Part shown: piece after piece, positions 25,372 to 34,374 of the stretch | Layout: every line of letters begins with the position of its first letter | How positions within the stretch are numbered: the first letter of the stretch is position 1 | NCBI GenBank assembly: GCA_904419745.1 | Contig: CAJFSS010000001.1 | Coordinates: forward strand, 62,001 to 126,000 | Direction of reading: 5' to 3' | Source of the DNA: Candidatus Pseudoruminococcus merdavium | Lineage (GTDB): Bacteria; Bacillota; Clostridia; Oscillospirales; Ruminococcaceae | Length of the DNA: 64,000 bases | Notes under the pieces: generated by a model | The model's input: only the letters and a program-made list of their open reading frames with translations | The model's database searches: none | Told to the model about the DNA's origin: nothing | Translations under genes and position numbers: made by a program

Positions 25372-26718
25372 ATGGCGTTTGAAAGTCTGGCGGATAAACT
25401 GTCCGCTGCGTTTAAAAAACTGCGTTCCAAGGGGAAACTCTCGGAAAACGACGTCAAGGAAGCCATGCGGGAAGTCCGTTTCGCCCTGCTGGAAGCGGAC
25501 GTCAACTACAAGGTCACCAAGGATTTTGTCAAATCCGTGACTGAGCGCTGCGTCGGTTCGGATGTGCTCGAAAGCCTGACCCCGTCCCAGCAGGTCATCA
25601 AGATTGTCAACGAGGAACTCACCGCCCTGATGGGCGAGGGGACGGCCCGGCTGAATGCGGCGGCCCATCCGCCCACCATCGTGATGATGTGCGGCTTGCA
25701 GGGCGCCGGTAAAACGACCCACTGCGCCAAGCTCGCCCTTTACCTGAAAAAACAGATGGGTAAGCGCCCGCTTCTCGTCGCGTGCGATATCTACCGCCCG
25801 GCGGCTATCAACCAGCTGCAAATCGTGGGGGAGCGCGCCGGTGTCCCAGTGTTTGAAATGGGGACGGAAAAGCCGGTCAAAATTGCAAAAGAGGCGGTCA
25901 AACACGCCAAAGACCACGGCAACGACCTGGTGATTATCGATACCGCCGGCCGTCTGCACATTGACGAGCAGATGATGGAGGAGCTCAAGGAGCTCAAGGC
26001 GGAAATTCAGCCCAACGAGATCATGCTCGTGGTGGACGCCATGACCGGACAGGACGCCGTCAACGTCGCGCAGTCCTTTGACGAGGCGCTTGGAATTGAC
26101 AGCGTCATGCTCACAAAGCTCGACGGCGATACCAGGGGCGGCGCGGCGATTTCCATCCGCGCGGTCACCGGAAAACCGATTAAATTTGCCGGTATCGGCG
26201 AAAAGGTGGAGGATATCGAACCGTTCCATCCGGACAGGATGGCCTCCCGTATCCTCGGCATGGGCGATGTGCTCACCCTGATTGAAAAGGCACAGGAGGA
26301 TTTTGATGCGAAAAAGGCCGCGGAAGTGGCGGAAAAGCTCAAAAAGAACTCCTTTGACTTAAACGATCTGCTCGACCAGATGCAGCAGATCCATAAAATG
26401 GGGTCGTTCGGCTCCATTGTCAATATGCTTCCCGGCCTCTCCAACAAGGTCAAGGAGGAAGACCTCGACCGCGGGCAGGATCAGATGAAGCAGATGGAAT
26501 CCGTCATCCTCTCCATGACCAAGGCGGAGCGCGCAAAACCATCCATCATCAACCCGTCAAGGAAACGCCGGATTGCGGCGGGCAGCGGGACGAGAGTGGA
26601 GGACGTCAACCGGGTGCTCCGGCAGTTTGAACAGATGCAGAAGATGTTCAAAATGTTTGGGGGCGGCAAAAAGGGGAAACGCCGCATGATGCGCGGCTTG
26701 CCCGGGATGCCCTTTTAA
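25372..26718 (+). CDS. ffh: Signal recognition particle protein Ffh
   Basis: 448 residues, the usual length. The SRP GTPase binds signal sequences and 4.5S RNA and directs ribosomes to FtsY at the membrane. N domain 1-95; G domain with GLQGAGKTT (108-116), DTAGR (190-194) and TKLDGD (248-253); M domain from about 300, methionine-rich with the RNA-binding segment SRKRRIAAGSG and the methionine-rich tail (EQMQKMFKMFGG...MMRGLPGMPF). Codons are GC-rich, as fits a strongly expressed gene. AAAGGGGG precedes the ATG. Confidence 0.98.
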   Translation: MAFESLADKLSAAFKKLRSKGKLSENDVKEAMREVRFALLEADVNYKVTKDFVKSVTERCVGSDVLESLTPSQQVIKIVNEELTALMGEGTARLNAAAHPPTIVMMCGLQGAGKTTHCAKLALYLKKQMGKRPLLVACDIYRPAAINQLQIVGERAGVPVFEMGTEKPVKIAKEAVKHAKDHGNDLVIIDTAGRLHIDEQMMEELKELKAEIQPNEIMLVVDAMTGQDAVNVAQSFDEALGIDSVMLTKLDGDTRGGAAISIRAVTGKPIKFAGIGEKVEDIEPFHPDRMASRILGMGDVLTLIEKAQEDFDAKKAAEVAEKLKKNSFDLNDLLDQMQQIHKMGSFGSIVNMLPGLSNKVKEEDLDRGQDQMKQMESVILSMTKAERAKPSIINPSRKRRIAAGSGTRVEDVNRVLRQFEQMQKMFKMFGGGKKGKRRMMRGLPGMPF

Positions 26719-26787
26719 AAATTGATTTTGTGTATTACCGAACTGTTTCGGTTAATATAACTCAAACCTATCAGGAGGTGACTTGAA

Positions 26788-27030
26788 ATGGCAGTGAAAA
26801 TCAGACTGCGCCGCATGGGTGCAAAGAAAGCTCCTTTCTATCGTATTGTCGTTGCTGACAGCAGATATCCGCGCGATGGCAGATTCATTGAGGAAGTCGG
26901 ATACTATGATCCGACCAAAGATCCTGTCGTTGTAAAAATCGACGAGGAAAAGGCAAAGAAATGGATTGCAAATGGCGCACAGCCGACGGATACCGTCAAG
27001 GCTATGCTCAAAGCAAACGGCGTGATCTAA
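26788..27030 (+). CDS. rpsP: Ribosomal protein S16
   Basis: 80 residues. [33 protein letters not shown]...GYYDP is the S16 signature. A component of the 30S subunit needed for assembly. AGGAGGTGA precedes the ATG. It lies between ffh and khpA, the usual firmicute order. Confidence 0.98.
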   Translation: MAVKIRLRRMGAKKAPFYRIVVADSRYPRDGRFIEEVGYYDPTKDPVVVKIDEEKAKKWIANGAQPTDTVKAMLKANGVI

Positions 27031-27048
27031 GGACGGAGGGCGAAGTCA

Positions 27049-27282
27049 ATGGACAAGCTTCTTATCACAATCGCAAAGGGCCTGGTGGAGGACAAGGACG
27101 CAGTCAGCGTCACTGTGGACGAGCCGAATGAGGAAGGCGTCATCGTATACCACCTGCATGTAGCCGCAGAGGATATGGGCAGGGTTATCGGCAAACAGGG
27201 CCGTATTGCAAAGGCAGTCCGTACTTTGATGCGTGCCGCTGCAAACCGTTCCGGGGAAAAAATCATGGTCGAAATCGACTAA
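27049..27282 (+). CDS. khpA: KH-domain RNA-binding protein KhpA
   Basis: 77 residues forming one KH domain with the GxxG loop in RVIGKQGRIAKAVRTLM. KhpA pairs with KhpB and binds RNAs, affecting cell division and cell size in several Firmicutes. GGAGGG precedes the ATG. It follows rpsP by 18 nt; rimM-trmD, which usually come next, are displaced by two inserted genes. Confidence 0.95.
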   Translation: MDKLLITIAKGLVEDKDAVSVTVDEPNEEGVIVYHLHVAAEDMGRVIGKQGRIAKAVRTLMRAAANRSGEKIMVEID

Positions 27283-27479
27283 GGATACCGGGCGATTTTG
27301 CAGGCAACAGAACAAAAAACGGTTGTGGGGTGGGGCGAAAGCCGCATCCCACATTTGTTTTATGTAAAAAATCCTTGGCCTCTGCACCCAAAGGGGATCT
27401 CATCCATGCACAGGAACGACCCCTTCCCCTGTTTTCAGGAGCGAGTAAGGAGAGGGGGATCAAAAAGGAGGCGTATCGA

Positions 27480-28007
27480 TTGGTTTTACGGACAAAACGG
27501 CTGTTCCTGCGGGAGATGGAGCCGTCCGACTTTGCCGATCTGGCAGAGATTTTACAGGACCCCAAGGTGGTTTACGCCTATGAGCATACCTTTTCCGATG
27601 CGGATGTATGGGAATGGCTGGAACGCCAGAGGAGACGATATCGAGAAGATGGCTTTGGCCTGTGGGTGGCGGTACTCAAACAGACCGGGGAGATGATAGG
27701 ACAGGCCGGTCTGACCCTGCAGCCCTGTGAAGGGGAACAGGTGCTGGAAATTGGATATCTTTTCAAGGAAAGGCATTGGCACCGGGGTTATGCTAGGGAG
27801 GCGGCGCAGGCATGCAAAGAGTATGCCTTTACACAGCTGCATGCACAGCAAGTCTGCTCGATCATCAAAGCGGATAACGAACCGTCCAAACGTGTGGCAC
27901 AGTCCATCGGGATGAAACCGGTAAAAACGTTTACCGCTCGATATTATCATGGGGATATGCTACACATCTTGTACCGGATCTCCTATCAGGAATTCCAGGG
28001 CAACTAG
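27480..28007 (+). CDS. GNAT family N-acetyltransferase (RimJ/RimL-like)
   Basis: 175 residues from the TTG at 27480, which has AGGAGG eight bases upstream; no ATG is suitable. It starts VLRTKRLFLREMEPSDFADL and shows the acetyl-CoA loop HRGYAREA near 100 and the late block ADNEPSKRVAQSIGM. Enzymes of this type acetylate ribosomal protein N-termini, antibiotics or small molecules. It is inserted between khpA and rimM and is not part of the conserved cluster, so its role there is unclear. Confidence 0.85.
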   Translation: MVLRTKRLFLREMEPSDFADLAEILQDPKVVYAYEHTFSDADVWEWLERQRRRYREDGFGLWVAVLKQTGEMIGQAGLTLQPCEGEQVLEIGYLFKERHWHRGYAREAAQACKEYAFTQLHAQQVCSIIKADNEPSKRVAQSIGMKPVKTFTARYYHGDMLHILYRISYQEFQGN

Positions 28008-28079
28008 GATACTTTTCATCCTAGCGTGATTGTGCTATGATAAATTTGTCTTTTTGGGATATCTATCACTTGAGGGGAG

Positions 28080-28613
28080 ATGTCTGTTTTGGGTGAAAGA
28101 CGGAATTTTCTTACCCGCCTGTCCATAGGGATTGCAGCTGTAGGAATTCTTCTTCTGGCAGCGGCGATGGGAGCGCTTCTCTTGGGGAAATACCATATTC
28201 GCGGAACAGAACCAGTGGAAGCCACTGTGCTGGACGTCGTTCCCTATGGTGAGGAAGAACAAAGGATGCTTCTGGTACAGGGTACCCGCTGGGAAGAGAA
28301 AATCTACGGCCCGGAAGATCGTGCAGTCCAGCCGAAATTGGTGCGGTATTACTATGAAGGAGATGTGGCAAACGCCTTTCCGGGCAAAGAAATTGTCGGC
28401 TATTTTAAAGAAAGCAGCCCGCAGCTCCTTTTAAGCTTGGATTCCTACCGGCGGTATTCCCTGTTCTTTTTGGTATATGGCCTGCTGTTGCTGTCCGGCG
28501 GCGGAATTTGGTGTTTTTGCCTCCAGCTTCCCCGAATTCGCCGCCGATTCCGTTATCCCCGAATTCGGTACCGTCTGTACGCTGGAAAGCTCTTTTCGAA
28601 ACGGAGGAGCTGA
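28080..28613 (+). CDS. Hypothetical two-pass membrane protein
   Basis: 177 residues. One membrane segment near 12-36 (LTRLSIGIAAVGILLLAAAMGALLLG) and one near 125-150, with a soluble beta-rich part between them (about 40-120) and a very basic tail. The layout resembles DUF3592 proteins, but this is weak. The start is uncertain: ATG 28080 is only 2 nt from GAGGGG, while TTG 28089 is 11 nt away. It is inserted between khpA and rimM. Confidence 0.55.
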   Translation: MSVLGERRNFLTRLSIGIAAVGILLLAAAMGALLLGKYHIRGTEPVEATVLDVVPYGEEEQRMLLVQGTRWEEKIYGPEDRAVQPKLVRYYYEGDVANAFPGKEIVGYFKESSPQLLLSLDSYRRYSLFFLVYGLLLLSGGGIWCFCLQLPRIRRRFRYPRIRYRLYAGKLFSKRRS

Positions 28614-28802
28614 TCAGGCTTTCTGAGCGGGCAGTGCAAGGGATAGAGGCGGTATCTTTTGGTATACTGGATTACCGGACCTGCTTTCCTAAAACAGGGA
28701 GATCCTCTGTGGAAAGCGGAATTGAAAAGGCAAATGCTGTCTAAAAAAGCACAGGGCGTTACCAAATCCATAAAAGCAGACAGATTTTCTACAGGAGGAA
28801 TT

Positions 28803-29309
28803 ATGAAAAAACGGTTTTTGGAAATTGGGAAAATTGTCAGTACCCATGGTGTCCGCGGGGAAGTCAAAGTACTTCCCTGGTGCGACAGTGCGGAGTTCCT
28901 GACTGAATTTGAGGAACTCTATTTTGATGAGGGGAAAACCCCTGTACATATTGAAAACGCCAGAGTGCATAAGGGCATGGCCATCCTGAAACTGGACGGC
29001 GTTGAAACTATGGACGCGGCGAATACCTACCGGGGAAAGGTGCTCTACATGGACAGGGAGGATGTCGAATTGGCGCCGGGCACCTATTTTATCCAGGATT
29101 TGATCGGCCTTGCAGTTGTGGACGCAGATACTGGGGAAGAATATGGCACGCTTTCCGATGTGACACAGACCGGCGCAAACGACGTCTATCATATCCGTAC
29201 GCCACAAGGGAAGGAGTATCTGATCCCGGCGATTGAGCAGGTCATTGAAAAAACGGATATTGCCGGGGGAAAGCTCCTGATTCATCCGCTGGAAGGACTG
29301 TTTGAGTAA
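28803..29309 (+). CDS. rimM: Ribosome maturation factor RimM
   Basis: 168 residues from the ATG at 28803 (ACAGGAGGAATT upstream). The N-terminal beta barrel (EIGKIVSTHGVRGEVKVLPW) and the C-terminal PRC-like barrel (GTYFIQDLIGLAVVD...KEYLIPAIEQVIEKTD) are both seen. It helps mature the head of the 30S subunit through S19 and 16S rRNA. trmD starts 1 nt after its stop. Confidence 0.95.
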   Translation: MKKRFLEIGKIVSTHGVRGEVKVLPWCDSAEFLTEFEELYFDEGKTPVHIENARVHKGMAILKLDGVETMDAANTYRGKVLYMDREDVELAPGTYFIQDLIGLAVVDADTGEEYGTLSDVTQTGANDVYHIRTPQGKEYLIPAIEQVIEKTDIAGGKLLIHPLEGLFE

Positions 29310-29310
29310 G

Positions 29311-30048
29311 ATGAGGATTGATATTGCGACCCTTTTCCCGGAGATGTGTGAAACGGTACTCAGTGAAAGCATTATCGGCCGCGCCCGCCGGAAGGGGATT
29401 TTACAGTTTTTTTGCCATAATATTCGGGACTATACGCTGGATAAACATCGCAGGGTGGACGACGCCCCCTATGGCGGCGGGATGGGCATGGTGATGCAGG
29501 CCGATCCCATCTATCGCTGTTTTGAAGATGTAAGGGAAAAACTTGGAAAACGCCCGCATGTGATCTATTTATCGCCGCAAGGGAAATCGCTTACCCAGGC
29601 GAAGGCTGTGGAATTATCCAAAATGGATGGCTTGATGCTGATCTGTGGGCACTATGAGGGCGTGGATGAACGCGTGATTGAGGAAATTGTAGACGAGGAA
29701 ATTTCGATTGGAGACTATGTGCTCACCGGGGGGGAACTTCCTGCCCTGGTACTGGCGGACACGGTTTGCCGCCTAATACCGGGAGTGCTTTCCGATGAGG
29801 AGAGTTTTACGGAGGAAAGTCACTATGCAGGATTGCTGGAATACCCTCAGTATACCCGCCCTCCTGTCTGGCATGACAGGGAAGTTCCTTCCGTCCTTTT
29901 TACCGGACACCATGCAAATATTAGAAAATGGCGCCGCGAGCAGCAGATTGTCCGCACGCTGCACAAACGCCCGGATATGCTCAAGGACGCCCCGCTTGAC
30001 AAAGAGGATCGGAAATTCCTCCGTCTGCTGCAACAGAAAGAAGAGTAA
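29311..30048 (+). CDS. trmD: tRNA (guanine-37-N1)-methyltransferase TrmD
   Basis: 245 residues from the ATG at 29311. It methylates G37 of tRNAs with SAM, preventing +1 frameshifts. The trefoil-knot SAM site is shown by DDAPYGGGMGMVMQ (about 47-60), LICGHYEGVDERV (108-120) and ISIGDYVLTGGELPAL (128-143). The longer frame with a TTG start overlaps rimM and is not needed. Coupled to rimM. Confidence 0.97.
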   Translation: MRIDIATLFPEMCETVLSESIIGRARRKGILQFFCHNIRDYTLDKHRRVDDAPYGGGMGMVMQADPIYRCFEDVREKLGKRPHVIYLSPQGKSLTQAKAVELSKMDGLMLICGHYEGVDERVIEEIVDEEISIGDYVLTGGELPALVLADTVCRLIPGVLSDEESFTEESHYAGLLEYPQYTRPPVWHDREVPSVLFTGHHANIRKWRREQQIVRTLHKRPDMLKDAPLDKEDRKFLRLLQQKEE

Positions 30049-30310
30049 CGGAGGACTTTTCATAGGAATGGGATATGGAAAATGCAGCTTCTTTCTCGAA
30101 GTCTCCTGAAGTTCAGGATACAGTGTGTAATTGATTGGAGACAACCTGGCGAACAGCTTTCCACCACAAAAAACAGATTTCTAACATCGATACTGGGCAA
30201 TATCATGAGTATGTTGAAAACTTTATAGTGATTTTATCCAAACAGCGATGGGCGTAACTGTAGGATATCAGAAAAAAAGCAGAATTGGCGCCGCATTTGG
30301 GGATTTTTGA
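30049..30310. other. Intergenic stretch after trmD
   Basis: No gene with a ribosome site, no clear terminator. AT-rich, with nothing I can identify before the ptsH promoter. Confidence 0.5.
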
Positions 30311-30338
30311 TTGACGATGGTTCCATTTATGCTATAAT
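30311..30338 (+). promoter_or_regulatory. ptsH promoter
   Basis: -35 TTGACG (30311-30316), 16-nt spacer, -10 TATAAT (30333-30338); leader of about 100 nt follows. Confidence 0.75.
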
Positions 30339-30354
30339 AAGATTGTCGTCGCCA

Positions 30355-30403
30355 CCGTTAGGTAGGAACGGGGCGGGCACATCCTGCATAGGATAGTGGA
30401 TGT
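30355..30403 (+). promoter_or_regulatory. Two hairpins in the ptsH leader
   Basis: CCGTT-N7-AACGG (30355-30371) and ACATCC-N13-GGATGT (30379-30403), the latter enclosing TCCT-N4-AGGA. The leader may fold and affect translation; no known riboswitch is recognised. Confidence 0.4.
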
Positions 30404-30446
30404 AGAGAAAAATAAAAATATTGAAATTTAGGAGCGTTGGATTACT

Positions 30447-30710
30447 ATGTTTGTAAAAGATGTTACGGTTCAAAACCAGGTTGGTTTGCACGCACGTCCG
30501 GCTACATTTTTTATTCAGAAAGCTAATGAGTTCAAATCCTCTATTTGGGTCGAAAAGGACGAACGCAGAGTCAATGCCAAAAGCTTGCTTGGTGTCCTTT
30601 CTCTGGGCATTGTAGGCGGCAAGACCATTCGCATTATTGCTGATGGAACGGATGAGCAGGAAGCGGTTGAAGCTTTGATCAAACTCGTAGAATCCGGTTT
30701 TGCAGAGTAA
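30447..30710 (+). CDS. ptsH: Phosphocarrier protein HPr
   Basis: 87 residues. HPr carries phosphate from enzyme I to the sugar-specific PTS enzymes via His15, present in QVGLHARPA. Ser46 in VNAKSLLGVL is the site used by HPr kinase in Firmicutes for catabolite control, so it is HPr rather than Crh. The upstream site is TAGGAGC. ptsI is not adjacent; here ptsH stands alone with its own leader and terminator. Confidence 0.95.
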   Translation: MFVKDVTVQNQVGLHARPATFFIQKANEFKSSIWVEKDERRVNAKSLLGVLSLGIVGGKTIRIIADGTDEQEAVEALIKLVESGFAE

Positions 30711-30746
30711 TTTCTGTTTCACAACTGTACACCAAAGTGCCAATGC

Positions 30747-30784
30747 AAACCTATTTTAGGACATCCCTAAGATAGGTTTTTCTT
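30747..30784 (+). terminator. Terminator after ptsH
   Basis: AAACCTATTTTAGG/CCTAAGATAGGTTT, 5-nt loop, TTTTTCTTTT. Confidence 0.85.
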
Positions 30785-30814
30785 TTATCTTCCCACAAAG
30801 GAGACCCTATTGCA

Positions 30815-32656
30815 ATGAATAACAGCAGGCTTCCATTTTTATATGAAAAATCACACGGGCTTCCGCTTTTGCCCGGAGTGTATATTATGAAAGATTCTTC
30901 CGGGAAAATTATCTATATTGGCAAAGCAAAGGCGCTGAAAAACCGGGTTTCCTCTTATTTTCGCAGTGTGGAAAAACACCAGGAAAAAGTTTACCAAATG
31001 GTAGAGCATGTCTATGATTTTGATTATATCATCACAGACAGCGAATTCGAAGCGCTGGTTTTGGAATGCAGCCTGATTAAGCAGTATACGCCCAAATACA
31101 ATATTTTACTCAAAGATGATAAAGGGTACCACTACATTAAAATTGCCCCTGAGCGTTTTGGACGCATTACCGCACAAAAACAGAAACTGGATGAGGAAGG
31201 AGCGACGTATCTTGGCCCCTATACCAGTTCCTATACGGTACGGGAATCTGTGGACGAGGCAAACAAGGCCTTTATGCTCCCGACTTGTAACCGCAAATTT
31301 CCTGAAGATTTTCGGAAGGGACGTCCTTGTTTAAATTACCACATTAAGCAGTGCATGGGCGTATGTACTGGAAAAATCAGCGAAGAGGAATACAATGAGG
31401 TTTTACAGGAAGCCATCGGTTTTCTCAAAGGATCAAGTACCTCAACCGTGCGTATCCTGACCGAAAAAATGGAGCAGGCAGCAGAAAATCTGGAGTTTGA
31501 AAAAGCTGCCCGTCTGCGCGATCGCATCCATGCGCTCAATAAGCTCAGTGAAAAGCAAAAAGTAGTGATGTCCAAGGTGGAGGATCAGGATGTCATCGCA
31601 TTTGCGCAGGGCATAAAAATGGCTTGTGCGGCGGTTCTCAAGTTTCGCGGAGGGAAATTGGTGGACAAGGAGGATTTTATTCTTCCAGATATTGAATCTT
31701 TACAGGAAGCAAGGGCAGAGTTTTTACACCGGTATTACTCGATAAAGGATTATGTCCCAAAGCAACTGACTTTAGATGAAGAGACCGGAGAAGAGGAACT
31801 GTTAGCACAATTTTTATCGGATAAAAGGGGTAATAAAGTAATGGTCAGTATCCCGAAAATTGGCGATCAGCAGAAACTGGTCACCATGGCAAGGGAAAAT
31901 GCCGCGGAGCGCTTATCCAAGGAAACCCCGATAACAGGTAGGGAAGTGGCGGCGCTGGACGAACTTGCACGTTTGCTTGGACTCCCGCATCCCCCGCGTT
32001 ACATTGAATCCTACGATATCTCTAACTGGGGAAGTGAGGCGATGGTTGCCGGGATGGTGGTCTTTGAAAATGCCCGTCCTCTCAAAAGCGCCTATAAACG
32101 GTTTTCAATAAAGACTTTAAGCGGTCCGGATGACTATGCTTCCATGCGGGAGGTGATTTCCCGTCGGATTGCCCGCTATTTTGAAGAAAAGGATAGTGGG
32201 GAGGGGTTTGGGCGCCTGCCAGATTTGATTTTGCTTGATGGGGGAAAAGGCCATGTTTCCGCCATTCGTCCCCTGATTGAGCAGGCTGGGCTGAATATTC
32301 CGGTTTATGGCATGGTAAAGGATGATCGGCACCGTACCCGTGCGATTGCAGAAGATGGTGGGGAAATTGCGATCAATTCCAATCGTAGTGCGTTCACCCT
32401 GGTCTCCAAAATTCAGGATGAGGTCCACCGTTTTGCCATTTCCTATCAGAGGACAAAGCACCGCGGCCGAGCCTTTTCTTCTACTCTGACTCAGATTGAG
32501 GGAATCGGGGAAGCCAAGGCGAAAGCCCTGCTAAAGCATTTCAAAACGATCGGCGCCATCAAGGAAGCACAGCCGGAAGCCTTGAGTAATGTTTCCGGGA
32601 TCAGTTTGGAGCTTGCCCAGAGGATTTTCGATTATTTCCATACCGACAACCCTTGA
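30815..32656 (+). CDS. uvrC: Excinuclease ABC subunit C
   Basis: 613 residues, the usual length. It makes both incisions in nucleotide excision repair with UvrAB. GIY-YIG nuclease domain at about 15-95 (LPGVYIMKDSSGKIIYIGKA), cysteine-containing segment CNRKF...GRPCLNYHIKQCMGVC (about 150-190), UVR domain near 205-240, RNase H-like nuclease (ESYDISNWG, LILLDGGKGH, DRHRTRAI), and HhH repeats at the end (LTQIEGIGEAKAKALLKHF, NVSGIS). AAAGGAGA precedes the ATG. Confidence 0.98.
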   Translation: MNNSRLPFLYEKSHGLPLLPGVYIMKDSSGKIIYIGKAKALKNRVSSYFRSVEKHQEKVYQMVEHVYDFDYIITDSEFEALVLECSLIKQYTPKYNILLKDDKGYHYIKIAPERFGRITAQKQKLDEEGATYLGPYTSSYTVRESVDEANKAFMLPTCNRKFPEDFRKGRPCLNYHIKQCMGVCTGKISEEEYNEVLQEAIGFLKGSSTSTVRILTEKMEQAAENLEFEKAARLRDRIHALNKLSEKQKVVMSKVEDQDVIAFAQGIKMACAAVLKFRGGKLVDKEDFILPDIESLQEARAEFLHRYYSIKDYVPKQLTLDEETGEEELLAQFLSDKRGNKVMVSIPKIGDQQKLVTMARENAAERLSKETPITGREVAALDELARLLGLPHPPRYIESYDISNWGSEAMVAGMVVFENARPLKSAYKRFSIKTLSGPDDYASMREVISRRIARYFEEKDSGEGFGRLPDLILLDGGKGHVSAIRPLIEQAGLNIPVYGMVKDDRHRTRAIAEDGGEIAINSNRSAFTLVSKIQDEVHRFAISYQRTKHRGRAFSSTLTQIEGIGEAKAKALLKHFKTIGAIKEAQPEALSNVSGISLELAQRIFDYFHTDNP

Positions 32657-32783
32657 CAAGCAGGGTTTGGCAGGGGATAATAGACTACAAGCTGGTAAAA
32701 GTATATTTTTTCGGAGAATTTCCCGAAGATTGCCGGTTCGCTCCGAAAAATGACAGGGATTGCCCATCAGGAAGGAATACACT

Positions 32784-33326
32784 ATGCGAGTAATTACAGG
32801 CACTGCCCGTTCTAAAAAATTGGTAACTCCCAAAGGGTTGGATGTCCGCCCAACAACGGATATGGTCAAAGAGGCGGTATTCAGTGCGGTGCAGTTTGAA
32901 ATAGAAGGTGCTTTTGTACTGGATCTGTTCGCCGGTTCCGGCCAAATTGGGATCGAAGCGCTCAGCCGCGGGGCAAAGGGTGCGGTTTTCTTGGACAAGA
33001 GCCGGGATGCTATTGCCGCGGTGAAAGAAAATTTAAAGCATACGCAGCTTGATGACAAGGCCAAAGTCCTGTTGATGGATTCCCTGGCATTTCTGAAATC
33101 CACACAGGAACGGTTTGATTTTATCTTCATCGATCCTCCTTATGAACAGGGGATTTGTGAGTTGGTTTTACCGTTAGCTGTACAGGCGGCAAGTGAAACC
33201 TGTGTGATTTTCTGTGAAACACGCAAACATGAACAGCTCCCGGAACAGGTGGGGGAATTCCAAGTGAAGAAAGTCTACCACTATGGAAAAATCAAAGTGA
33301 CGCAATACCGCAGGAGGGAGGAATAG
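32784..33326 (+). CDS. rsmD: 16S rRNA (guanine-966-N2)-methyltransferase RsmD
   Basis: 180 residues from the ATG at 32784 (AGGAAGGAA upstream). It methylates G966 of 16S rRNA. MRVITGTARSKKL, VRPTTDMVKEAVF, the SAM loop LDLFAGSGQIGIEA (47-60) and the catalytic DPPY (117-120) are all standard. coaD starts 1 nt after its stop, the usual firmicute pair. Confidence 0.96.
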   Translation: MRVITGTARSKKLVTPKGLDVRPTTDMVKEAVFSAVQFEIEGAFVLDLFAGSGQIGIEALSRGAKGAVFLDKSRDAIAAVKENLKHTQLDDKAKVLLMDSLAFLKSTQERFDFIFIDPPYEQGICELVLPLAVQAASETCVIFCETRKHEQLPEQVGEFQVKKVYHYGKIKVTQYRRREE

Positions 33327-33327
33327 C

Positions 33328-33816
33328 ATGGGTAGTCATGCAATTTGCCCCGGCAGTTTTGACCCAGTGACCAACGGGCATTTGGATATTATTCGCAGGG
33401 CGGCTTCCCTGTTTGAAAAAGTCACTGTGGTAGTCACAGAAAACCCGATGAAGCACCCGGCATTTTCTGTGGAGCAACGGATAGATTTTATCCGCCGGAT
33501 TACAAAATCAGTTCCGAATGTCTCTGTGGATTCTCACTGCGGATTGCTTGCGGAATATACAAAGTCACATGAGGTCACTGCCATTGTCAAAGGTCTACGG
33601 GCGGTAAGCGATTTTGAGTATGAATTGCAACAGGCAACCTTTAACCATAAATTTGATCCGGGTGTGGATACGGTCTTTTTGACAGCGCGTGCGGAATATA
33701 TGGGATTAAGCTCCAGTGCGGTCAAACAGATTGCCTACTTTGGAGGGGAGATTTCTGACTTAGTACCCGGGGAAATTCTTGAAGATGTCAAGGCAGGTTT
33801 AGGCCTGATGAAATAG
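33328..33816 (+). CDS. coaD: Phosphopantetheine adenylyltransferase
   Basis: 162 residues. It adenylates 4'-phosphopantetheine in coenzyme A synthesis. The nucleotidyl-transfer motif is PGSFDPVTNGHLD (8-20); KGLRAVSDFEYELQ and LSSSAVKQIA (the family's ISSSxVR) follow. GGAGGGAGG before the ATG lies inside the end of rsmD. Confidence 0.97.
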   Translation: MGSHAICPGSFDPVTNGHLDIIRRAASLFEKVTVVVTENPMKHPAFSVEQRIDFIRRITKSVPNVSVDSHCGLLAEYTKSHEVTAIVKGLRAVSDFEYELQQATFNHKFDPGVDTVFLTARAEYMGLSSSAVKQIAYFGGEISDLVPGEILEDVKAGLGLMK

Positions 33817-33851
33817 AGAAACCATTTTCCAAATGAAAGTGAGGATTTTGC

Positions 33852-34304
33852 ATGCGAATTGAAGAAGTATTGGATCTTTTGGATGAGATGATAGACGATG
33901 CATGGAGCCTTCCATTATCCGGCGGGCGCTGTGTACTGGATGCGGCAAAAGTACGCGATCTGATTGATGATATCCGTGCAAATCTCCCGATCGAACTCAA
34001 ACAGGCTAAGGCGATTGTTGCCGATCGCAATGAAATCATTGAAGGTGCGCGCTCCGAAGCAGCTGCTCTGATGCGCAAAGCAGAAAAGAAGGCGCAGGCC
34101 CTGATAAAAGAGGACGTCATCACCAAACAGGCGCAGGCCCATGCCAATGAGATGCTCTCCGATGCACAGCATAAATCCCGTGAAATGAAACAGGCTGCCA
34201 ATGAATATGCAGATTCTATCATGTCTAAGGCGGACGAATGCCTGACAGAAAGCCTGAAAGAAATCAGGAATGCGCGTGCTTTGTTAAAAAATCAGCAAAA
34301 ATAG
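33852..34304 (+). CDS. coaD-linked coiled-coil protein
   Basis: 150 residues. The first 40 residues contain VLDLLDEMIDDAWSLPLSGGRCVLDAAKVRDLIDDIRANLP, then a long helical part rich in Ala, Glu and Lys (QAKAIVADRNEIIEGARSEAAALMRKAEKKAQALI...). Proteins like this follow coaD in many Clostridia and are often named 'ATPase' for likeness to V/F-ATPase stalk subunits. The N-terminal block suggests a role in division or membrane organisation in the DivIVA manner, but this is not established. AGTGAGG is upstream of the ATG. Confidence 0.75.
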   Translation: MRIEEVLDLLDEMIDDAWSLPLSGGRCVLDAAKVRDLIDDIRANLPIELKQAKAIVADRNEIIEGARSEAAALMRKAEKKAQALIKEDVITKQAQAHANEMLSDAQHKSREMKQAANEYADSIMSKADECLTESLKEIRNARALLKNQQK

Positions 34305-34315
34305 ATCTGAAAATG

Positions 34316-34350
34316 AAAACTCCGCTGGAATTTTTCAGCGGAGTTTTTTG
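34316..34350 (+). terminator. Terminator of the rsmD-coaD operon
   Basis: AAAACTCCGCTG/CAGCGGAGTTTT, 8-nt loop, TTTTTT; usable on both strands. Confidence 0.85.
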
Positions 34351-34374
34351 CACATTTTTGTTAATTGCGCCACA

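Noticed and set aside
24964-26229. 421-residue minus-strand frame opposite ylxM-ffh
   Set aside because: Antisense to two certain genes; no ribosome site and no family pattern.
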